NCBI RefSeq assembly: GCF_014467015.1 | Contig: NZ_CP058559.1 | Span: 1,798,001 to 1,862,000, forward strand | From: Alkalicella caledoniensis | Lineage (GTDB): Bacteria; Bacillota; Proteinivoracia; Proteinivoracales; Proteinivoracaceae | Direction: 5' to 3' | DNA length: 64,000 nt | Part shown: one piece after another, positions 1-9,250 of the stretch | Numbering within the stretch: the first letter of the stretch is position 1 | How the letters are laid out: each line of letters starts with the position of its first letter | Notes under the pieces: model-generated | The model's database searches: none | What the model saw: the letters and a program-made list of their open reading frames with translations, nothing else | What the model was told of the DNA's origin: nothing | Program-made: the position numbers and the translations under genes

Positions 1-464
1 TTATCATTAATCCTTTCAGCATTATATGCCTGAAATTCTTGAATATCAGACGAAGCATCTGCGTTCCTTGCTGGCACACCGCCGTCCTCGTCAATTCTCT
101 GCAGTGCAAATGTCCTAGCCTTGATTGCTTGTGCTGCTAGAGCCTCTTTTTCCCATGTGGGTTCCATCTCAGCAGCTACTACCCCCATAATATACTCTTC
201 CATCATCAGCGTCTGAATAGAGCCTGTTTCTGCTATGAATACCCTTAATTGCGGTTCGCTCTCTTCACCTTGAGAAACTTGTTCAGGTATTTCAACTGTT
301 GTCTCTTCTTCAACATCTGATTCTGTGTCATCTTGAGGTTGAGAATCTTGAGGTGGTGGATCTGGTACAGGATCTGGCACTGGTCTTCTAAACGCTCTAC
401 ACCCTGATAAAGATAGCAATATTAATGACGCACATAGTATGTATACAGCAAATTTTTTGTTCAT
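1..464 (-). CDS. SpoIID/LytB-domain lipoprotein, 3' end beyond window
   Basis: Only the first 154 residues are inside the window and the frame is open at base 1. The start ATG (462-464) follows a good AAGGAGGAG site. Residues 1-22 form a lipoprotein signal with lipobox L-S-G-C and lipid-acceptor Cys22. Residues 28-72 are a Pro/Asp/Glu/Gln-rich linker. From about residue 73 the sequence resembles the SpoIID/LytB domain (EEYIMGVVAAEM, then KARTFAL). SpoIID is a lytic transglycosylase for engulfment; relatives are LytB-like amidase enhancers. Because this copy is a lipoprotein, it may be a paralogue and not SpoIID itself. It is separated from hup by a terminator. Confidence 0.75.
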   Translation of the reverse strand, partial: MNKKFAVYILCASLILLSLSGCRAFRRPVPDPVPDPPPQDSQPQDDTESDVEEETTVEIPEQVSQGEESEPQLRVFIAETGSIQTLMMEEYIMGVVAAEMEPTWEKEALAAQAIKARTFALQRIDEDGGVPARNADASSDIQEFQAYNAERIND

Positions 465-611
465 ATTTTCTGCTCCTCCTTTTTATGTTATTTTTAGTAT
501 TTGTAAGGAAAATAAAAAAAATGCAATAAGAAGTTACATTTGTAACCTCCTCAATTGCATTTATCCTTTGTTCTCTCTTTTTAATTTAACGGCAGTCACT
601 TACGAAGACAA

Positions 612-650
612 AAAAAATTGGGCCTTTTTGATAGGTCCCAATTTTCTTTA
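612..650 (-). terminator. Rho-independent terminator after hup
   Basis: Read on the minus strand, AAAATTGGG and CCCAATTTT pair around a short loop and run into a T tract, immediately after the hup stop codon. Confidence 0.8.
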
Positions 651-651
651 A

Positions 652-924
652 TTACTTAACGCTATCTTTGAATGCTTTACCAGCTTTAAAAGCAGGTACC
701 TTTGTTGCAGCGATGTTAATTACTTCTCCTGTACTTGGGTTTCTACCTTCTCTTGCTGCTCTTTCTCTAGCTTCGAAAGTACCGAAACCGATTAGTTGAA
801 CTTTCTCATCTGCACTTACCGCCTCGATGATAGTTTCTAAAATAGCAGTAACAGCTTTCTCACTGTCTTTTTTGGTTAAACCGCTTTTTTCAGCTACACT
901 TTGAATTAATTCAGTTTTGTTCAC
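652..924 (-). CDS. hup: HU-type DNA-binding protein
   Basis: A 90-residue histone-like protein of normal HU length. It shows the N-terminal helices ([16 protein letters not shown]), the hinge GFGTFE, and the DNA-binding arm with GRNPSTGE followed by the C-terminal helix [14 protein letters not shown] dimers bend and compact DNA in the nucleoid. The start is GTG with CAGGAGGT eight bases upstream. It follows the MazG gene in the same direction, as HU (hbs/yabO-region genes) often does in this type of cluster, and ends at its own terminator, so it can be transcribed separately from the AT-rich 95-base gap upstream. Confidence 0.95.
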   Translation of the reverse strand: MNKTELIQSVAEKSGLTKKDSEKAVTAILETIIEAVSADEKVQLIGFGTFEARERAAREGRNPSTGEVINIAATKVPAFKAGKAFKDSVK

Positions 925-1019
925 GGATATTACCTCCTGATTTAGATAGATTTCAAATATATTTATTCTCTATATATCCCTTAATTCCTGCAAGATTATC
1001 GGTTTTTTTTTAAATTTCC

Positions 1020-1838
1020 CTATAATTTACAAGTTTTTACGGCATTTTCCCACTTTTTGATACTTTTTAGTAGTTCAAAAGTTGTATTAAAGCCTTGTAG
1101 CTTACCATAAATTATTAATTCCATCAGATATTGCCCATAGTCTTCTTGAGTAATATTCTTTCTAGAAATTTGACTCAATAGCCCCTTACCAATATTTTTG
1201 TCCAAATCCTGTAACTTATTCTGTTTTTTTAGTATATCTAAGTTTTTTTCTATTCTCTGGATTGGGGGTAAGCTTTCTAAGGAGGATGAATTTGCTTTTT
1301 CCTTTTTCTTTTGCTGTTCCCAGATTTTTTCTACGTCCTGAGAGCTAGTTACATTATTCTCTTTTCCCGCTCCCTTAAGAAAGATATGGGGATGTCTAAA
1401 TATCAATTTATCCTTTATGGTTTGCGAGACCCTATCGAAGTTAAACTCATTGTTTTCCTTGGCGATCTGGCAATGAAAGACTATTTGCAGTAATAAGTCT
1501 CCCAATTCTTCAGTTATTTTATTCATATCTTTTGACACTACAGCATCACAGTATTCATTAGCCTCTTCTAAGAGATAAGGCAATAAACTTTCATGGTTTT
1601 GTTTTTTATCCCATGGACAACCAGTATCTGACCTTAGTTTCTCCATAATATCTAATAGTTGTTCTATTTCAGATGGTATGTATATTAGTTGGATATTTCT
1701 GATTAAAGGAACCCTATCTAACAAAACCTTAAAAACTGATTTATTATTTCTTACATATACGGTCATCTTTGGCCCAAACCTATTTATCATTAGATCTATA
1801 ATTTTTTTGTTAGGATTAAGATAAATTCTATTTTTCAT
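1020..1838 (-). CDS. mazG: MazG-family nucleoside triphosphate pyrophosphohydrolase
   Basis: A 272-residue protein. MazG hydrolyses NTPs and aberrant dNTPs to NMP plus pyrophosphate. The MazG core starts near residue 61 (LLDIMEKLRSDTGCPWDKKQ), with the metal-binding EEANE and EELGD helices and the RHPHIF motif typical of the family, followed by a second helical half. In the Bacillus homologue YabN an N-terminal tetrapyrrole methylase domain precedes MazG. Here only about 60 residues precede it and they lack a recognisable methylase motif. It lies 6 bases downstream of the spoVB-like gene, so the two are probably co-transcribed. Confidence 0.9.
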   Translation of the reverse strand: MKNRIYLNPNKKIIDLMINRFGPKMTVYVRNNKSVFKVLLDRVPLIRNIQLIYIPSEIEQLLDIMEKLRSDTGCPWDKKQNHESLLPYLLEEANEYCDAVVSKDMNKITEELGDLLLQIVFHCQIAKENNEFNFDRVSQTIKDKLIFRHPHIFLKGAGKENNVTSSQDVEKIWEQQKKKEKANSSSLESLPPIQRIEKNLDILKKQNKLQDLDKNIGKGLLSQISRKNITQEDYGQYLMELIIYGKLQGFNTTFELLKSIKKWENAVKTCKL

Positions 1839-1844
1839 AACTAC

Positions 1845-3470
1845 CTACCTATATATTTTTAGTTTAGTCAGCATTCCTACTAATTTATTCCCTATTTTGG
1901 GTATATTCGTTAATTCCTCTTTACTAATTGTACCTGATACAAGTAGTAATATTCCGTATACTACCACGCCAATACCTACAGAAGCTAAAACTGATAAAGA
2001 TATTACAATTCGTTCTCTGAGCATTCCTAGTCCGTCTAAAACGTTAAAAAGAAAAGGATATGATAAATAAACTACGGCTCCCATGGAACCTGCAGTAAAT
2101 AGCGGTTTAAAAACAAATTCCTTTATGCTAAAGGGCATTCCTATAACCTTTAGTATTATATATAAATTTAGCCCTGAACTTACAAAATAACTTATGACCG
2201 TACCTAATGCGGGCCCCCTAATGTTGAGTGCAGGTATGGCTGTCAAGAAGTAGTTGATTCCCATCTTAAAAATGACCCCTATAAAAAGATTGGTAACAGG
2301 AACTACCGTTCTCCCTAACCCTTGTAAAAGGGCGGATGTTGTCTGGTGCAAGGTCAAAAAAACAACTGCAAAGCATGCTACTGCCAAGGGTGCAGCAACT
2401 GCAATATTATCGTAGAGCATAATACTTATTGGTTCAGCCAGTACAAACATTCCTATTGTAGATGGTAGACCTATTAAAAGAGTCAGCTTTATAGCAAGGT
2501 TAGCTTTTGATTTAATACCAGAGTAATTCTTCAAAGCATTAGCCGAGGAGATTGATGGAATTAGGCTCTGAGCTAATGCTAAGGTAAACAAAGTTGGTAC
2601 ATTGACAAGGGGCATAGCTGCTCCTGATAAGTTTCCATAAAGGGCTGCAGCTTCTTGTTGGCTAAATCCTGCTACATTTAGCCTTAGTGGTACTATCAAT
2701 AAATCCACCATCTGAATAAGGGGTAGCACTAGACTAGCTATGGTTATAGGAAGGGCTAATAAGACCATTTGTTTTAGTACTTTTTTGTTTGACTGTTGGA
2801 TTAGTTCGCTGTTTAATACAAAGTCATGCTTATCCTTCTTATAAAACATAAAAAATATCAGTAGGGCGCAAACCCCAGCTAAAGAACCGGTAACTACACC
2901 AAATGTTGCCCCAGCTGCCGCAAATTCTACCCCTTTAGGTAAGAGTATCCAAGATAAGTAAAATATTGTAGCGACCCTTATTATCTGTTCAAGTATTTGT
3001 GAAATTGCTGTGGGTAACATAGTTTGGTTCCCCTGAAAAAAGCCTCTAAAAGCTGCCATGATAACAACTAAGAATATCCCTGGGGAAATAGCTCTTAGTG
3101 AATACATGGCAGGAGGTTGCCCCATTAGGTTAGCCCAATACTCTGCTCCAAAGTAAAGAACTAAACTGAATGTCAGCCCAGTTATGAGCATGAGTGTCAG
3201 TGCTATTTTCAGTACTTGATATGCCCCTTTTACATTATTATTAGCCATCCTTTCAGCCACCATTTTAGATATGGCTACTGGGATTCCAGCTGTGGAGATT
3301 GCTAATAGTGACGAGTATATAGGGTACGCCATTTGGAAATATCCCATTCCTGTATCTCCTAAGATGGAATACAGAGGAATTCTGTATACAGCACCCATTA
3401 TTCTAACGAATATGCCGGCCGCTGCAAGTATAATTGCACCTTTGATAAAAGAGTTGTCTTGTTTACTCAA
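1845..3470 (-). CDS. spoVB: MOP-superfamily lipid flippase, SpoVB/YabM-like
   Basis: A 541-residue integral membrane protein with about 14 hydrophobic segments. It belongs to the MATE/MVF-like polysaccharide exporter family that includes SpoVB and MurJ-type lipid II flippases. The N-terminus (FIKGAIILAAAGIFVRIMGAVYRIPL) is typical of this family. The start is TTG with AAGGAGAGG upstream. Its place after spoVT and before mazG matches B. subtilis yabM, so this may be the YabM paralogue and not SpoVB sensu stricto; the two cannot be separated by eye. Expected role is cell-wall or cortex precursor export. Confidence 0.85.
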   Translation of the reverse strand: MSKQDNSFIKGAIILAAAGIFVRIMGAVYRIPLYSILGDTGMGYFQMAYPIYSSLLAISTAGIPVAISKMVAERMANNNVKGAYQVLKIALTLMLITGLTFSLVLYFGAEYWANLMGQPPAMYSLRAISPGIFLVVIMAAFRGFFQGNQTMLPTAISQILEQIIRVATIFYLSWILLPKGVEFAAAGATFGVVTGSLAGVCALLIFFMFYKKDKHDFVLNSELIQQSNKKVLKQMVLLALPITIASLVLPLIQMVDLLIVPLRLNVAGFSQQEAAALYGNLSGAAMPLVNVPTLFTLALAQSLIPSISSANALKNYSGIKSKANLAIKLTLLIGLPSTIGMFVLAEPISIMLYDNIAVAAPLAVACFAVVFLTLHQTTSALLQGLGRTVVPVTNLFIGVIFKMGINYFLTAIPALNIRGPALGTVISYFVSSGLNLYIILKVIGMPFSIKEFVFKPLFTAGSMGAVVYLSYPFLFNVLDGLGMLRERIVISLSVLASVGIGVVVYGILLLVSGTISKEELTNIPKIGNKLVGMLTKLKIYR

Positions 3471-3536
3471 AGCTTCCCTCTCCTTAATATTAAGTTCAAT
3501 TCAATTAAGTTTTCTTTATGTATAACTATTCTACAC

Positions 3537-3566
3537 AAAAAAGGTGGTTTTATAACCACCTTTTTT
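3537..3566 (-). terminator. Terminator after spoVT
   Basis: A perfect hairpin (AAGGTGGTT / AACCACCTT) flanked by six A and six T residues, so it would work on either strand. It touches the spoVT stop codon. Confidence 0.85.
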
Positions 3567-4108
3567 CATTGAGCCATCTGTTTAGCTAAAAAACTAGCTG
3601 CTGCTTCTGCCATTTTAATTTCCACATCATTAAAGGTAGCCCCAGATTCCTTACTACATACAATAACTCCTCCAATGGGGTCACCATTTGCAATTATTGG
3701 AGCTACTACTTTAGCCGTATAGTTATTATCCTCATCTTGTAATATTGCTAAGTCTTTATCCTGATCACCTTTTACAGTTCTTCTTTCTTCCATAGCTCTC
3801 TCAACGGCGTTACCTATAGTTTTATTCAAATACTCTTTCTTAGCACCACCTGAGACTGCTATAATCATATCCCTGTCTGCTATGGCACAAATGTGACCTA
3901 GTGAATCATGTAAACTCTCAGCATATTCTTTGGCGAAGTCCCCCAACTCCCCAATGGGGGAATATTTTTTAAGTATAACTTCACCATCTCTATCAACAAA
4001 TATTTCTAAAGGGTCACCTTCTCTAATTTTCAATGTTCTACGAATTTCTTTAGGTATAACTACTCTTCCAAGATCATCAATTCTTCTGACTATTCCTGTT
4101 GCTTTCAT
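3566..4108 (-). CDS. spoVT: Stage V sporulation transcription regulator SpoVT
   Basis: A 180-residue protein. Residues 1-50 are an AbrB-type swapped-hairpin DNA-binding domain (MKATGIVRRIDDLGRVVIPK). Residues 55-178 are a GAF-like sensory domain, as in SpoVT, which modulates sigma-G-dependent forespore genes. The start at 4108 is chosen over the open frame reaching 4147 because GAGGAGG lies 8 bases before it and homologues begin MKATG. A sigma-G-like promoter lies upstream (4159-4189), and an inverted repeat overlaps its ribosome-binding site. Confidence 0.95.
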   Translation of the reverse strand: MKATGIVRRIDDLGRVVIPKEIRRTLKIREGDPLEIFVDRDGEVILKKYSPIGELGDFAKEYAESLHDSLGHICAIADRDMIIAVSGGAKKEYLNKTIGNAVERAMEERRTVKGDQDKDLAILQDEDNNYTAKVVAPIIANGDPIGGVIVCSKESGATFNDVEIKMAEAAASFLAKQMAQ

Positions 4109-4113
4109 CTGAT

Positions 4114-4180
4114 AAAACCTCCTCGCTGAATAATTTGTGTAGGTCATTCCTCTATTGCTATTATTTATCAGCGAGGTTTT
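4114..4180 (-). other. Inverted repeat covering the spoVT ribosome-binding site
   Basis: CCTCGCTGA (4121-4129) is repeated as its exact complement TCAGCGAGG (4168-4176), separated by 38 bases. On the minus-strand transcript the downstream arm contains part of the spoVT Shine-Dalgarno site. The upstream arm lies inside the spacer of the proposed sigma-G promoter, so only read-through transcripts from prsA could form it. Confidence 0.6.
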
Positions 4181-4189
4181 TTTTATTCA
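4159..4189 (-). promoter_or_regulatory. Sigma-G-like promoter of spoVT
   Basis: On the minus strand, TGAATA (-35) is followed by 18 bases and AATAATA (-10). The forespore sigma-G consensus is TGHATR-N18-CATWHTA, so only the first -10 base differs. spoVT is sigma-G-dependent in B. subtilis, which supports the reading. Confidence 0.6.
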
Positions 4190-4216
4190 TTATTTACCAC
4201 TTAACAAATTAGCTAA

Positions 4217-5170
4217 TTAGCCTAGTTTTTTCTCAACATTGGCCTTTTCACGGAGATCATTTAATAAATTTACCACTACATTTTCCTTATTTTGGTTATT
4301 TAAATACCCAAAAATTTGCTCTGCTAGCTCACCATCTAGCTCCCTAACACCAGCAGGCTCTATTTCCAAAACTTCCAAAATATGAAATCCATGCTGTGTT
4401 TGCACAACATCACTTAATTCACCTATCTCAAGGCTAAATGCCACCTCTCCGAAGGGTTCAACATAGTTCTTTTCTTCAGCAGGGTCAAGTATACCACCAT
4501 TTGCAGCGGTCCCTGCGTCTGTTGAGTACGCTACTGCCAATTCAGCGAAATCTTCCCCAGCTTGTAGACGTTTTAATAGTGCTTTAGCTACATCCTCAGA
4601 TTTTACTAAAATATGGCGAATTGTTCTCATCTCATCATGTGTAAAAATTTCATCTACGTTCTCGTCATAAAAAGACTGAACATCACTTGACGATACCGGT
4701 TGTACTTCTTCTCTTAACTTTTCAATAAACTCAGTAATTACAACGTTTCTTACAATTATCTGTTCCTTTAGATACTCTTCATCTAAACCTAAATTTCTCA
4801 TTCTACTGTTAAAAGTAGATTGATTATTGTCAAAATGTAGTTCTAGTACAGTCTTTTTATACTCATCAAATTGTTCATCAATAAGTTCTTGGTTAACCTC
4901 AATACCTTGCTTTAAGGCTTCAGTATAAAATAGTTCTTCGTTTATGAAGTACTCCAAAAACTGGTTCATTTGTTCAGCTGTGAAATCTGTGTCATTACTG
5001 TATAGTGAATCACTTGCATACAAATATTTGTTAAATTCTTCTTGTGTTATTTCGCGACCATCAATAACTGCAACTATTCCATTACCTTTATCATTACTTT
5101 GGAAACAGCCTGATAAAACGGCAACAAGCATTACTGACAATATTGTTATAGCAATTATTCTTTTTGCCAC
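4217..5170 (-). CDS. prsA: PrsA/SurA-type peptidyl-prolyl isomerase lipoprotein
   Basis: A 317-residue foldase. Residues 1-22 are a lipoprotein signal with lipobox L-S-G-C. A SurA-N-like helical region follows, then a parvulin rotamase domain at about 180-275 (RHILVKSE, FAELAVAYSTD, GFHILEVLEIE). Such proteins sit on the outer face of the membrane and fold secreted proteins. The start is GTG. It lies 60 bases after mfd and before spoVT, as in many Clostridia, so it is probably read from the mfd promoter. Confidence 0.9.
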   Translation of the reverse strand: MAKRIIAITILSVMLVAVLSGCFQSNDKGNGIVAVIDGREITQEEFNKYLYASDSLYSNDTDFTAEQMNQFLEYFINEELFYTEALKQGIEVNQELIDEQFDEYKKTVLELHFDNNQSTFNSRMRNLGLDEEYLKEQIIVRNVVITEFIEKLREEVQPVSSSDVQSFYDENVDEIFTHDEMRTIRHILVKSEDVAKALLKRLQAGEDFAELAVAYSTDAGTAANGGILDPAEEKNYVEPFGEVAFSLEIGELSDVVQTQHGFHILEVLEIEPAGVRELDGELAEQIFGYLNNQNKENVVVNLLNDLREKANVEKKLG

Positions 5171-5230
5171 TTCCCCACTTCCCTTCTTTTTTATCTCTTA
5201 ATTTTAACAGAGAACAAAAATATTGACAAG

Positions 5231-8200
5231 TTAATTTGCTTTGGCAATTAATTGATGCAATAACTTTTCTGTCTCTGGCAACAAGGAATTCACTTCTACC
5301 TTTTTCAGCTTAATCACAAGTGATTCATTTTTCATGGCAAAGTCTAAATTCTTGTTTTTATCGTATATTTCAAGGAGTTCTTTACCTGTTAAGCTTGTAT
5401 TAGGATAAAATTTAATTTCGACACTATAATTATTCTCGCCGGGTTTTTGAAGATATCCTAGCCCCTTAGCACTGATTGATTTAATCTTAATCTTTTGTCC
5501 ATATATTTTTAGTCTTGCCATATCAATAAGATTAGCCACTTGTTCTGGCAACTTCCCGAATCTATCATACATTTCTTCTTCGATTTCTGAGATGTTCTCC
5601 AAGTTATTTGCCATAGAAATCCTTCTATAAAATGACATCTTTAACGACCTATTCATAAGTTTTTCAGGTATATATGCATCAATAGGAAACTCTATATTTA
5701 GCTCTAAAGGTCTCTGTTTAGGTTTTTTACCCTTAAGCTCTGCTATAGCTTCTTCTAGCAACTGACAGTAAAGATCAAAGCCTATACTAGCTATAAATCC
5801 GTGTTGTTCTAGTCCTAATATATTTCCTGCACCACGTATCTCTAAGTCTCTCATTGCTATTTTGAATCCTGAACCTAGATCTGTAAATTCTTTAATGGCT
5901 TGTAGTCTTTTTTGGGCCACTTCTGTCAGCACTTTGTCTTTATGATATGTCAAGTATGAATATGCTACTCTGTTACTCCTGCCAACTCTACCCCTTAGTT
6001 GATATAATTGCGAAAGACCAAATTTGTCTGCATCATAAATTATCAATGTATTTACATTGGGTATATCTAGCCCTGTTTCTATTATTGTTGTACTTAGTAA
6101 CACATCATACTCACCGTCTAAAAAGCCTAGCATTGTTTTTTCTAGCTGAGTTTCTGCCATCTGGCCGTGCCCAATTGCTATTTTACAATCAGGAACCATC
6201 TTTTGTATTTTTGCAGCCATGGCATCTATGGATTGTACTCTATTGTATACAAAATAGACCTGTCCACCCCTTTCAATTTCTCTTTTGATAGCTGTTGCTA
6301 TTACATCTTCATTGTATTCCAACACATAGGTTTGTACTGGGAACCTGTCCTCGGGGGGAGTTTCGATAACACTTAAATCCCTTATACCAAGCATTGACAT
6401 GTGTAACGTCCTAGGTATTGGAGTTGCCGTCATGGTTAATACATCTACATTCATCTTAAGTTCCTTTAATCTCTCTTTATGTGCAACACCAAAGCGTTGT
6501 TCTTCATCTACTATTATTAAGCCTAAATCCTTAAATTTTACATTCTTTTGTAGAAGTTTATGTGTTCCTATGGCTATATCGACAACTCCTGTCATTAGAT
6601 TAACTAGCCCTTCATCTGTCTCTTTCTTAGACCTAAACCGGCTAAAAACTTCAATATTTACTGGAAAGTCTTGAAACCTCTCTTTAAAGTTCTTAAAGTG
6701 TTGCTGAGCTAATATTGTGGTGGGAACTAAAACAGCTACTTGTTTTCCATCTAGTACACATTTCATGGCAGCCCTCATAGCTACTTCTGTCTTCCCATAC
6801 CCAACATCCCCACATATCAGTCGATCCATGGGTTTTGGTTGCTCCATATCTATTTTAACTTCTTTTATAGCCTTTAACTGATCTACTGTTTCCGTATATG
6901 GAAAGTTATCTTCAAACTGGTTCTGCCATGTTGTGTCATGGTCAAACTGATATCCTTGGCTACTTTGCCTCTTTGCATACAAGTATACTAGACTTTGGGC
7001 CATCTCCCGGATAGATTGTCTAGCTTTTTTTGTTGTTTTTGCCCAGTCATTGCCACTAAGGCTGTATATCTTTGGTTCCTTGCCTTCCCCTCCAACAAAT
7101 TTTTGTAGTACTTCTACCTGATCAGTTGGTATATATAATTTGTCGTTACCAGCATACTGAACGTATATGTAGTCCTTTTTCCCTCCGGCAACTTCTAAGG
7201 TGTTAATCCCCTTAAAAACACCAATACCATGATTGATGTGAACTATATAATCACCTATGTCTAAGTGAGAAATATCTGTAATACTTACTCCTTGATTTAA
7301 TGATTTACCTTTTCTGCCTTTTGTGCCCTTATAAATCTGTCTTTCAACAAAGCAGGCTATCTTAGCTCTGTCAAATATAAATCCTTCTTCAAGAAACCCT
7401 TCCTTAAATTCAATTAGTGGACCATCTTTGGACTCTATTTCTAGTTTTTTCTCTACAAACAAGTTTTTAAGTCCTTGCATTACTTCTTTTTTTGTATAGT
7501 AGATGGCAATGTGAAATCTCTCTTTAACCAATCTTTTTATTTCTTCGAAAAATAACTCCACATTACCAGCAAATACGGGAGCTTGCCTAAAGGGTAAAGA
7601 TACTGTATTATCAACTTTAAAATTTCCTAAGGTTCTTAAAAGCAAGCAAAAGTGCATGGCGTTTGATTTGTTAACTTTTGTCACTATTTCTTCTGGCTGA
7701 TAATATAGTGGGATTTTAGGGAAGACTTCACCCTTTTCTATTAATTGTTTTAATCTCTCACTGTAATCTTTTAACCAGGTCTCTAAATCTTTTTTAATAA
7801 AAGGCGTTTCATCCATTACTATTATATGATCACTAAATATGTCAATTAAGCTTTGTCCACCATTGTAAATTTCATGATTATACTGAGTTAACTCATCAAA
7901 TATAATATCATTTTCTATTTTTTCTATATCTTGCCTTAGCTTTTGCTTAATTTTAGAGTCCTTTGCTTGGTTTAAAAAGTTATTAAGTTTTAGTAATAAA
8001 GCTTCTTTCTTATGGTTTTCTAAAACATTTAAGGTGTTTGTAAAAAGGTCAAATTCCTTTATGTTCTCCATGGATGACCTTTGAGTTCTAACATCAAAAT
8101 AACGTATGGATTCTAATGTGTCACCAAAAAACTCTAGTCGTATTGGCTTTTTGCCTATAGATGGAAAAATATCAATTACTGAACCCCTTATACTGAAATC

Positions 8201-8707
8201 TCCTTGTTTTTCTACTATTCCACATCTAACATATCCCAGCTGTATTAGTTTTTTCTCTAATATAGGAAAGGAGAGGTCCTCGTCCACTTTTAGAATAATC
8301 TTTGCTTTGTTGATTGCCTCCCAATGGGGTAAAATTTCAAGACAACTGGTTATCTGAGCTACTACTACTCTGGCTTTTCCAGTAGATTTTGCATGTAGGG
8401 TGGATATTCTTTCAATTTCTATGTCCTTGCTCCTAAAGTCAACTTCCCCTGGCATCAAAGGATTAGCAGGAAAATGATAGACATTGTCTTCACCTAAATA
8501 CGTATTCATTTCCCGGAAAATTTTCTCAGAGTTACTCTGACTATTAGTTATTATTATTAGGTCTTTACCAGTTTCTTTCACTAGGCTAGACAGTAAAAAA
8601 CCCTTTTGTCCTCCAGACAGACCGTAAATCAACTGTTTTCTCCCCAAATCCATGTTCCTTACGATTTCTTGAAATTCTACGGTTTCTTTGATCTTTTCTA
8701 AGTTCAT
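5231..8707 (-). CDS. mfd: Transcription-repair coupling factor Mfd
   Basis: A full-length 1158-residue Mfd. It removes RNA polymerase stalled at lesions and recruits UvrA. In order: UvrB-like N-terminal module, RNA polymerase-interaction (CarD-like) domain near residue 494 (DYIVHINHGIGVF), superfamily 2 translocase with Walker A GDVGYGKTE near 637 and DEEQRFG near 736, the helicase C-terminal motifs (TTIIETGLDIPNVN, QLRGRVGRS), and the C-terminal TRCF domain. ATG start with AGGAGAG. A terminator-like hairpin lies just upstream, so mfd probably has its own promoter or depends on read-through. Confidence 0.98.
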   Translation of the reverse strand: MNLEKIKETVEFQEIVRNMDLGRKQLIYGLSGGQKGFLLSSLVKETGKDLIIITNSQSNSEKIFREMNTYLGEDNVYHFPANPLMPGEVDFRSKDIEIERISTLHAKSTGKARVVVAQITSCLEILPHWEAINKAKIILKVDEDLSFPILEKKLIQLGYVRCGIVEKQGDFSIRGSVIDIFPSIGKKPIRLEFFGDTLESIRYFDVRTQRSSMENIKEFDLFTNTLNVLENHKKEALLLKLNNFLNQAKDSKIKQKLRQDIEKIENDIIFDELTQYNHEIYNGGQSLIDIFSDHIIVMDETPFIKKDLETWLKDYSERLKQLIEKGEVFPKIPLYYQPEEIVTKVNKSNAMHFCLLLRTLGNFKVDNTVSLPFRQAPVFAGNVELFFEEIKRLVKERFHIAIYYTKKEVMQGLKNLFVEKKLEIESKDGPLIEFKEGFLEEGFIFDRAKIACFVERQIYKGTKGRKGKSLNQGVSITDISHLDIGDYIVHINHGIGVFKGINTLEVAGGKKDYIYVQYAGNDKLYIPTDQVEVLQKFVGGEGKEPKIYSLSGNDWAKTTKKARQSIREMAQSLVYLYAKRQSSQGYQFDHDTTWQNQFEDNFPYTETVDQLKAIKEVKIDMEQPKPMDRLICGDVGYGKTEVAMRAAMKCVLDGKQVAVLVPTTILAQQHFKNFKERFQDFPVNIEVFSRFRSKKETDEGLVNLMTGVVDIAIGTHKLLQKNVKFKDLGLIIVDEEQRFGVAHKERLKELKMNVDVLTMTATPIPRTLHMSMLGIRDLSVIETPPEDRFPVQTYVLEYNEDVIATAIKREIERGGQVYFVYNRVQSIDAMAAKIQKMVPDCKIAIGHGQMAETQLEKTMLGFLDGEYDVLLSTTIIETGLDIPNVNTLIIYDADKFGLSQLYQLRGRVGRSNRVAYSYLTYHKDKVLTEVAQKRLQAIKEFTDLGSGFKIAMRDLEIRGAGNILGLEQHGFIASIGFDLYCQLLEEAIAELKGKKPKQRPLELNIEFPIDAYIPEKLMNRSLKMSFYRRISMANNLENISEIEEEMYDRFGKLPEQVANLIDMARLKIYGQKIKIKSISAKGLGYLQKPGENNYSVEIKFYPNTSLTGKELLEIYDKNKNLDFAMKNESLVIKLKKVEVNSLLPETEKLLHQLIAKAN

Positions 8708-8736
8708 TTTATCTCTCCTAGCCCTTTAAAATATAA

Positions 8737-8757
8737 AAAGGCGCCCCAGGCGCTTCT
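8737..8757 (-). terminator. GC-rich hairpin terminator before mfd
   Basis: On the minus strand AAGCGCC pairs with GGCGCCTT (one bulged base), followed by a T-rich tract, 30 bases before the mfd start. It would end transcripts from the upstream CBS/PrsW-like genes. Confidence 0.55.
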
Positions 8758-8793
8758 ATCTAGAACCTAGGTTCCCTTTGCAAAAAATCCCAC

Positions 8794-8831
8794 TTATTAT
8801 CTTATAGGAATGCTGCCCTATAAGATAATAA
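8794..8831 (-). terminator. 15-bp perfect hairpin after the PrsW-like gene
   Basis: TTATTATCTTATAGG and its exact complement are separated by 8 bases, directly after the PrsW-like stop codon. On the minus strand it is followed after six bases by T6. AT-rich stem, so efficiency is uncertain. Confidence 0.6.
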
Positions 8832-8839
8832 AATGAATT

Positions 8840-9238
8840 TCAAGACTGATTATTTAAGTTGTTGACCACACCTACCACAAGGGTGTTATAAATAACATGG
8901 CTAAATACACCAGAAAGCAACCCATATGTAATGTTTCCAGTAAGATTATATACAGTTACAGTTATGTATCCAAAAGCAGCATGTCCCAGCAGGGAAAAAA
9001 TAGCTGGAAATACCCCCATTTTACCGTTGTTTTTTATATCTATAAAGCCCTCTACAACACCAAAAACTATATGTACTAATAGAATCTGCCCTAGGACATA
9101 TCCTCCATAGGTTTTTAAGAACTCTTCTATAATAGCTGCAGTTATCACCGAATAATCCTTCAATTTTGTAAATAAATAAGAGTTAGTTAAATAAGAAATT
9201 ATCGCTACAGTTGTAATAATCAAACCAAAGTTTAAAAT
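8840..9238 (-). CDS. PrsW/CPBP-like membrane protease candidate
   Basis: A 132-residue hydrophobic protein with about four membrane segments. It carries ordered motifs EEFLK, F-G-V-V-E-G, G-H-A-A-F-G and S-H-V-I-Y-N, which resemble the EExxK, FxxxE, HAxxS and HxxxN set of PrsW/CPBP intramembrane metalloproteases, though it is much shorter than PrsW (about 220 residues). No ATG/GTG lies at the front of the frame. An AGAGGTG site inside the end of the CBS gene is spaced 7 bases from an in-frame ATT (9236-9238), which I take as start; TTG at 9223 is the alternative. Function is inferred from motifs only. Confidence 0.55.
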   Translation of the reverse strand: MLNFGLIITTVAIISYLTNSYLFTKLKDYSVITAAIIEEFLKTYGGYVLGQILLVHIVFGVVEGFIDIKNNGKMGVFPAIFSLLGHAAFGYITVTVYNLTGNITYGLLSGVFSHVIYNTLVVGVVNNLNNQS

Positions 9239-9250
9239 AAAACAACACCT

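Noticed and set aside
4114-4184. Plus-strand terminator made by the spoVT inverted repeat with T8
   Set aside because: The loop is 38 bases and no plus-strand gene precedes it; an RBS-masking role on the minus strand fits better, though unproven.
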